Assembly (NCBI RefSeq): GCF_013449685.1
Contig: NZ_JACDSF010000013.1
Location: 6,267 to 70,266, forward strand
DNA: 64,000 nucleotides
Source of the DNA: Pectobacterium brasiliense
GTDB lineage: Bacteria > Pseudomonadota > Gammaproteobacteria > Enterobacterales > Enterobacteriaceae
Direction of reading: 5' to 3'
The position numbers and the translations under genes are program-made. Shown piece by piece: positions 61,981-64,000 of this stretch (within the stretch, counting starts at the first letter, position 1; every line of letters starts with the position of its first letter). The notes under the pieces are model-generated. The model was not told the DNA's origin. It ran no database searches and worked only from the letters and a program-made list of their open reading frames with translations.

Positions 61981-62234
61981 CTAGGCATGTTGCTCGACGG
62001 CTCAGTTATCGGATAGTTGTCAATGTTCATACCTGTCAGCCTAAATAGTTATTAAGCGCGAGTTGCCTATCTCGATAAATTCTGAAAGCGCTAGAGGGCC
62101 TTGCTCGGAAGGCTGCTGATGGTCGATTGGAACCGCTCCCGACATGTAACTTACAGCCACAAACGGTTATCTTGCGTCTAGGTTATTCAAGCTTATTTGA
62201 TCATTAAGTCTGGCAAAAAATGTAGGGAGCCTCT

Positions 62235-63311
62235 ATGTCTGAGATAACCGAGCCAGCCAATCAGGTTTTGCTCTGCTCAAATTGCTTCGCAGATGAAGGA
62301 CTGCGGATCGACGCTGCAAAGCATGGCTTTGAACAAGAAGGAGAATGTCCAAATTGCCAAAGCCCGGATGGGAAAAAGCTGACCCGAGACCAGATTAAAG
62401 GTCTGGCGTGGCGTTTTTTCGTAAGCGGAACCACCGTACGTTGTGACTACGGCGCAGCACCAGTGATTCAGTTTAACGAGCACTATTACGGCCAGAGTGA
62501 CATCGCTCCGTCAATGTGGCTTAAGAATGACGTAAAGCTTATTGAGGAGGCCGCTAAAATTGGATTTTTCCATTATGGCCCTCGATTGTGGATGGTCGGC
62601 GAAGTCGAGCCGCTAAAAGGGCTTCAGGAGCCGACGACACGTCCGCAGATCATTAAACGTATCCTGAAGGAATATCCCGAATCAACGCTCAGCCAAGGCA
62701 ACAAATTCTACCGTCTTCGCGTTAACCCTGAACGACCAACGGAGTCCTCCGAGTATGACAGCCCACCTGTAGAGCTGGCAGGTAGAGGTCGTTTGGATTC
62801 TCCTGGTTTCTCTGTGATGTACGGATCGCAAGACCTCGATGTTTGTATTCATGAATGCAGGGCATCTACGGAGGATGAACTTTATGTCGCAACCTTAAAG
62901 AATCAGCAGGATCTGCGGATATTGGACTTGACTCATTCTTTGGAAGAAACAGAGACCGAGTTTGAAAGCCTGGATATGGCAATCCATATGCTGTTTCTTG
63001 CCCGGTCTCACTCATATGAAATTACCCGCGACATCGCTCTTGCTGCTAAAGAGGCTGGTTTTGACGGAATAAGCTATCCGTCTTTTTTTAGCCTTATTCG
63101 CACTGGCAGCCATCCTTTCGAGACGGCCTATGGCCTGTCGCTTCGTCGTTTCCATCCGGAGAGGGATCAATATGTGGAGGCAACTACCATTCGCAATCTC
63201 GCCCTATTTGGTAGGCCGGTGGAAAGAAGCTTGGTCAGTGTTGAGTGCATCAATCGTCTGATCCTCACCCAAGTTGGCTATCGTGGGCATTTTGGGCCAG
63301 TTGAGTATTGA
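62235..63311 (+). CDS. RES-domain protein with N-terminal zinc ribbon
   Basis: This 358-residue protein has two parts. Residues 1-90 contain two CxxC knuckles (Cys14/Cys17 and Cys38/Cys41) and resemble the N-terminal domain found before RES and HEPN domains. Residues about 155-315 form a RES domain: Arg160/Arg162 in KFYRLRV, Tyr196, Glu207 in CIHECRAS, and Ser in DGISYPS. RES toxins degrade NAD+ or ADP-ribosylate targets. The usual upstream Xre-DUF2384 antitoxin is missing; a small Xre-like gene is convergent and overlaps the 3' end by 34 bases. It is likely a defence or toxin gene. Base use is more AT-rich than the core genes. Confidence 0.8.
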   Translation: MSEITEPANQVLLCSNCFADEGLRIDAAKHGFEQEGECPNCQSPDGKKLTRDQIKGLAWRFFVSGTTVRCDYGAAPVIQFNEHYYGQSDIAPSMWLKNDVKLIEEAAKIGFFHYGPRLWMVGEVEPLKGLQEPTTRPQIIKRILKEYPESTLSQGNKFYRLRVNPERPTESSEYDSPPVELAGRGRLDSPGFSVMYGSQDLDVCIHECRASTEDELYVATLKNQQDLRILDLTHSLEETETEFESLDMAIHMLFLARSHSYEITRDIALAAKEAGFDGISYPSFFSLIRTGSHPFETAYGLSLRRFHPERDQYVEATTIRNLALFGRPVERSLVSVECINRLILTQVGYRGHFGPVEY

Positions 63312-63556
63312 GATTTTTTGGATGAGGGGAATAAAGGGCTGGGGATAAGCCTAACGCCTGCTGCTCTGGTGATCTCTGCCAGTGTCGTCAGCGTTGGATT
63401 ACCATTTTCAGACAGCGTTCTGTATAGCTGTTGGCGAGACAGTCCCGATTTTTTGGCTATTTCGCCGACTCCGCCACGCGCTTCAACGACACGGCGTAAT
63501 GCTGTCAGGAATGCTGCGATGCCACAAGATGGTCTCCTTATAAGTCCTAAATCCAT
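63278..63556 (-). CDS. Xre-family antitoxin-like DNA-binding protein
   Basis: This 92-residue protein has a helix-turn-helix of the HI1420/HigA-like addiction antidote class. Recognised stretches are AFLTALRRVVEARGGVGEIAKKSGLSRQQLY and SENGNPTLTTLAEITRAAG, quoted here only as landmarks at about 15-45 and 49-67. The N-terminus is short for the family, and an AAGGAG lies inside the frame after the ATG, so the start may be wrong or the gene truncated. No toxin gene lies upstream. The 3' end overlaps the RES gene tail to tail. Confidence 0.68.
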   Translation of the reverse strand: MDLGLIRRPSCGIAAFLTALRRVVEARGGVGEIAKKSGLSRQQLYRTLSENGNPTLTTLAEITRAAGVRLIPSPLFPSSKKSQYSTGPKCPR

Positions 63557-63629
63557 TGGATTGGTGTTTCGGGATTAGACAGATGTAAGTGGTGACAAAT
63601 TATCCAACCACAAACGGTGGTGTAATCTT

Positions 63630-63656
63630 TTTTGTACGGTAAAGTTACGTACAAAA
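63630..63656. promoter_or_regulatory. palindromic operator of the TacA-like antitoxin gene
   Basis: TTTTGTACG / CGTACAAAA are perfect nine-bp arms around GTAAAGTTA. The centre is also partly symmetric. It lies 10-36 bases before the DUF1778 gene, as expected for autoregulation by a ribbon-helix-helix antitoxin. Confidence 0.75.
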
Positions 63657-63666
63657 GGGGGGCACT

Positions 63667-63936
63667 ATGACTACTACTGCTCGTTTAGATCTTCGGTTGA
63701 ATGCTCACGATAAAGAACGCATCACTAAGGCTGCCGCATTACGTGGTATAGCTGTTTCTGCATTTGTGCGTGATGCGGTGTTGCGTGAAGCGGATGCCGC
63801 CATTGCTGCAGATACCGCTGTTACGCTTTCTGAGCAAGAATCTCGCCGCTTTTTGGCTGCGTTGAATCAGCCGTTTTTGCCTAATGATCGTTTGCATAAA
63901 GCGATGGAAGAAGCCGCCAATTTGATGAAACGCTAA
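63667..63936 (+). CDS. DUF1778 antitoxin, TacA-like
   Basis: This 89-residue ribbon-helix-helix protein has RLDLRLNAHDKERITKAAAL in the DNA-binding part, then VSAFVRDAVLREAD. A C-terminal tail (FLAALNQPFLPNDRL) would wrap and neutralise a GNAT toxin. A GGGG ribosome site precedes the ATG. The next gene starts three bases after its stop. Confidence 0.85.
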   Translation: MTTTARLDLRLNAHDKERITKAAALRGIAVSAFVRDAVLREADAAIAADTAVTLSEQESRRFLAALNQPFLPNDRLHKAMEEAANLMKR

Positions 63937-63939
63937 CCT

Positions 63940-64000
63940 ATGGCTCTGATATTTTCATTGCTGGACGGTCGCCGCCATGACCGTTCAAGTTTTTCTTGTG
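63940..64000 (+). CDS. GNAT toxin, TacT-like (5' end only)
   Basis: The first 20 codons read MALIFSLLDGRRHDRSSFSC, like the start of TacT/AtaT-type acetyltransferases (…HDRSxFDCG…). Those enzymes acetylate aminoacyl-tRNA and stop translation. The gene runs out of the window, so the catalytic part is not seen. Confidence 0.65.
   Translation, partial: MALIFSLLDGRRHDRSSFSC

Noticed and set aside
61764-62234. Integrase or tRNA at the guaA island edge
   Set aside because: I looked for both on each strand and saw neither; only a short remnant is present.

Overview
The window is chromosomal DNA of a soft-rot enterobacterium, almost certainly Pectobacterium. The core gene order is that of the Escherichia coli purL-glyA-isc-ndk-hisS-guaBA region. 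Between these genes sit soft-rot traits: pectin methylesterase and pectin acetylesterase behind KdgR-like operators, and a Prt1-type M4 metalloprotease. ERIC elements are present. I cannot fix the species from sequence alone.

Layout. 1-4.1 kb: an ERIC end, murQ, pgpC, tadA and mltF. 4.2-12.9 kb: purL behind a PurR box, then the GlmY module (three GlrR sites, an IHF site, a sigma-54 promoter and the small RNA), then glrK-qseG-glrR and glnB. 12.9-16.2 kb: a full-length ERIC and the paeY-pemA pectin esterase unit. 16.3-19.1 kb: hmp (NsrR site) divergent from glyA (PurR site). 19.3-28.9 kb: a transport and metal block with an hcaT-like permease, a zevAB-like pair with a probable Zur box, a Fur-controlled orphan substrate-binding protein, a chemoreceptor, and a Fur-controlled iron-chelate ABC transporter with a second, related binding protein. 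28.9-38.1 kb: suhB, trmJ, the complete isc operon (iscR-iscS-iscU-iscA-hscB-hscA-fdx-iscX) and pepB. 38.2-43.9 kb: sseB, then on the minus strand an alpha-glucoside PTS permease, a GH4 phospho-alpha-glucosidase, sseA and an RpiR-type regulator. 44.1-54.0 kb: ndk, rlmN, pilW, rodZ, ispG, hisS, yfgM, bamB and der. 54.2-56.8 kb: an AEC-family carrier, yfgJ, and the metalloprotease with its emfourin-like inhibitor. 57.0-61.8 kb: xseA, guaB and guaA.

From 61.8 kb to the end the character changes. Past the guaA terminator there is a gene remnant, a RES-domain protein, a convergent Xre-type antitoxin-like gene and the start of a TacA/TacT-type toxin-antitoxin pair. This looks like the edge of an accessory island at the guaA 3' end, a known integration hotspot. 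No integrase is visible inside the window.

The genes connect through shared regulation: PurR (purL, glyA, guaB), GlrKR to GlmY (cell-envelope amino-sugar supply), IscR (Fe-S assembly), Fur and Zur (metals), NsrR (nitric oxide) and KdgR (pectin). No tRNA, rRNA, complete IS element or CRISPR array was found.
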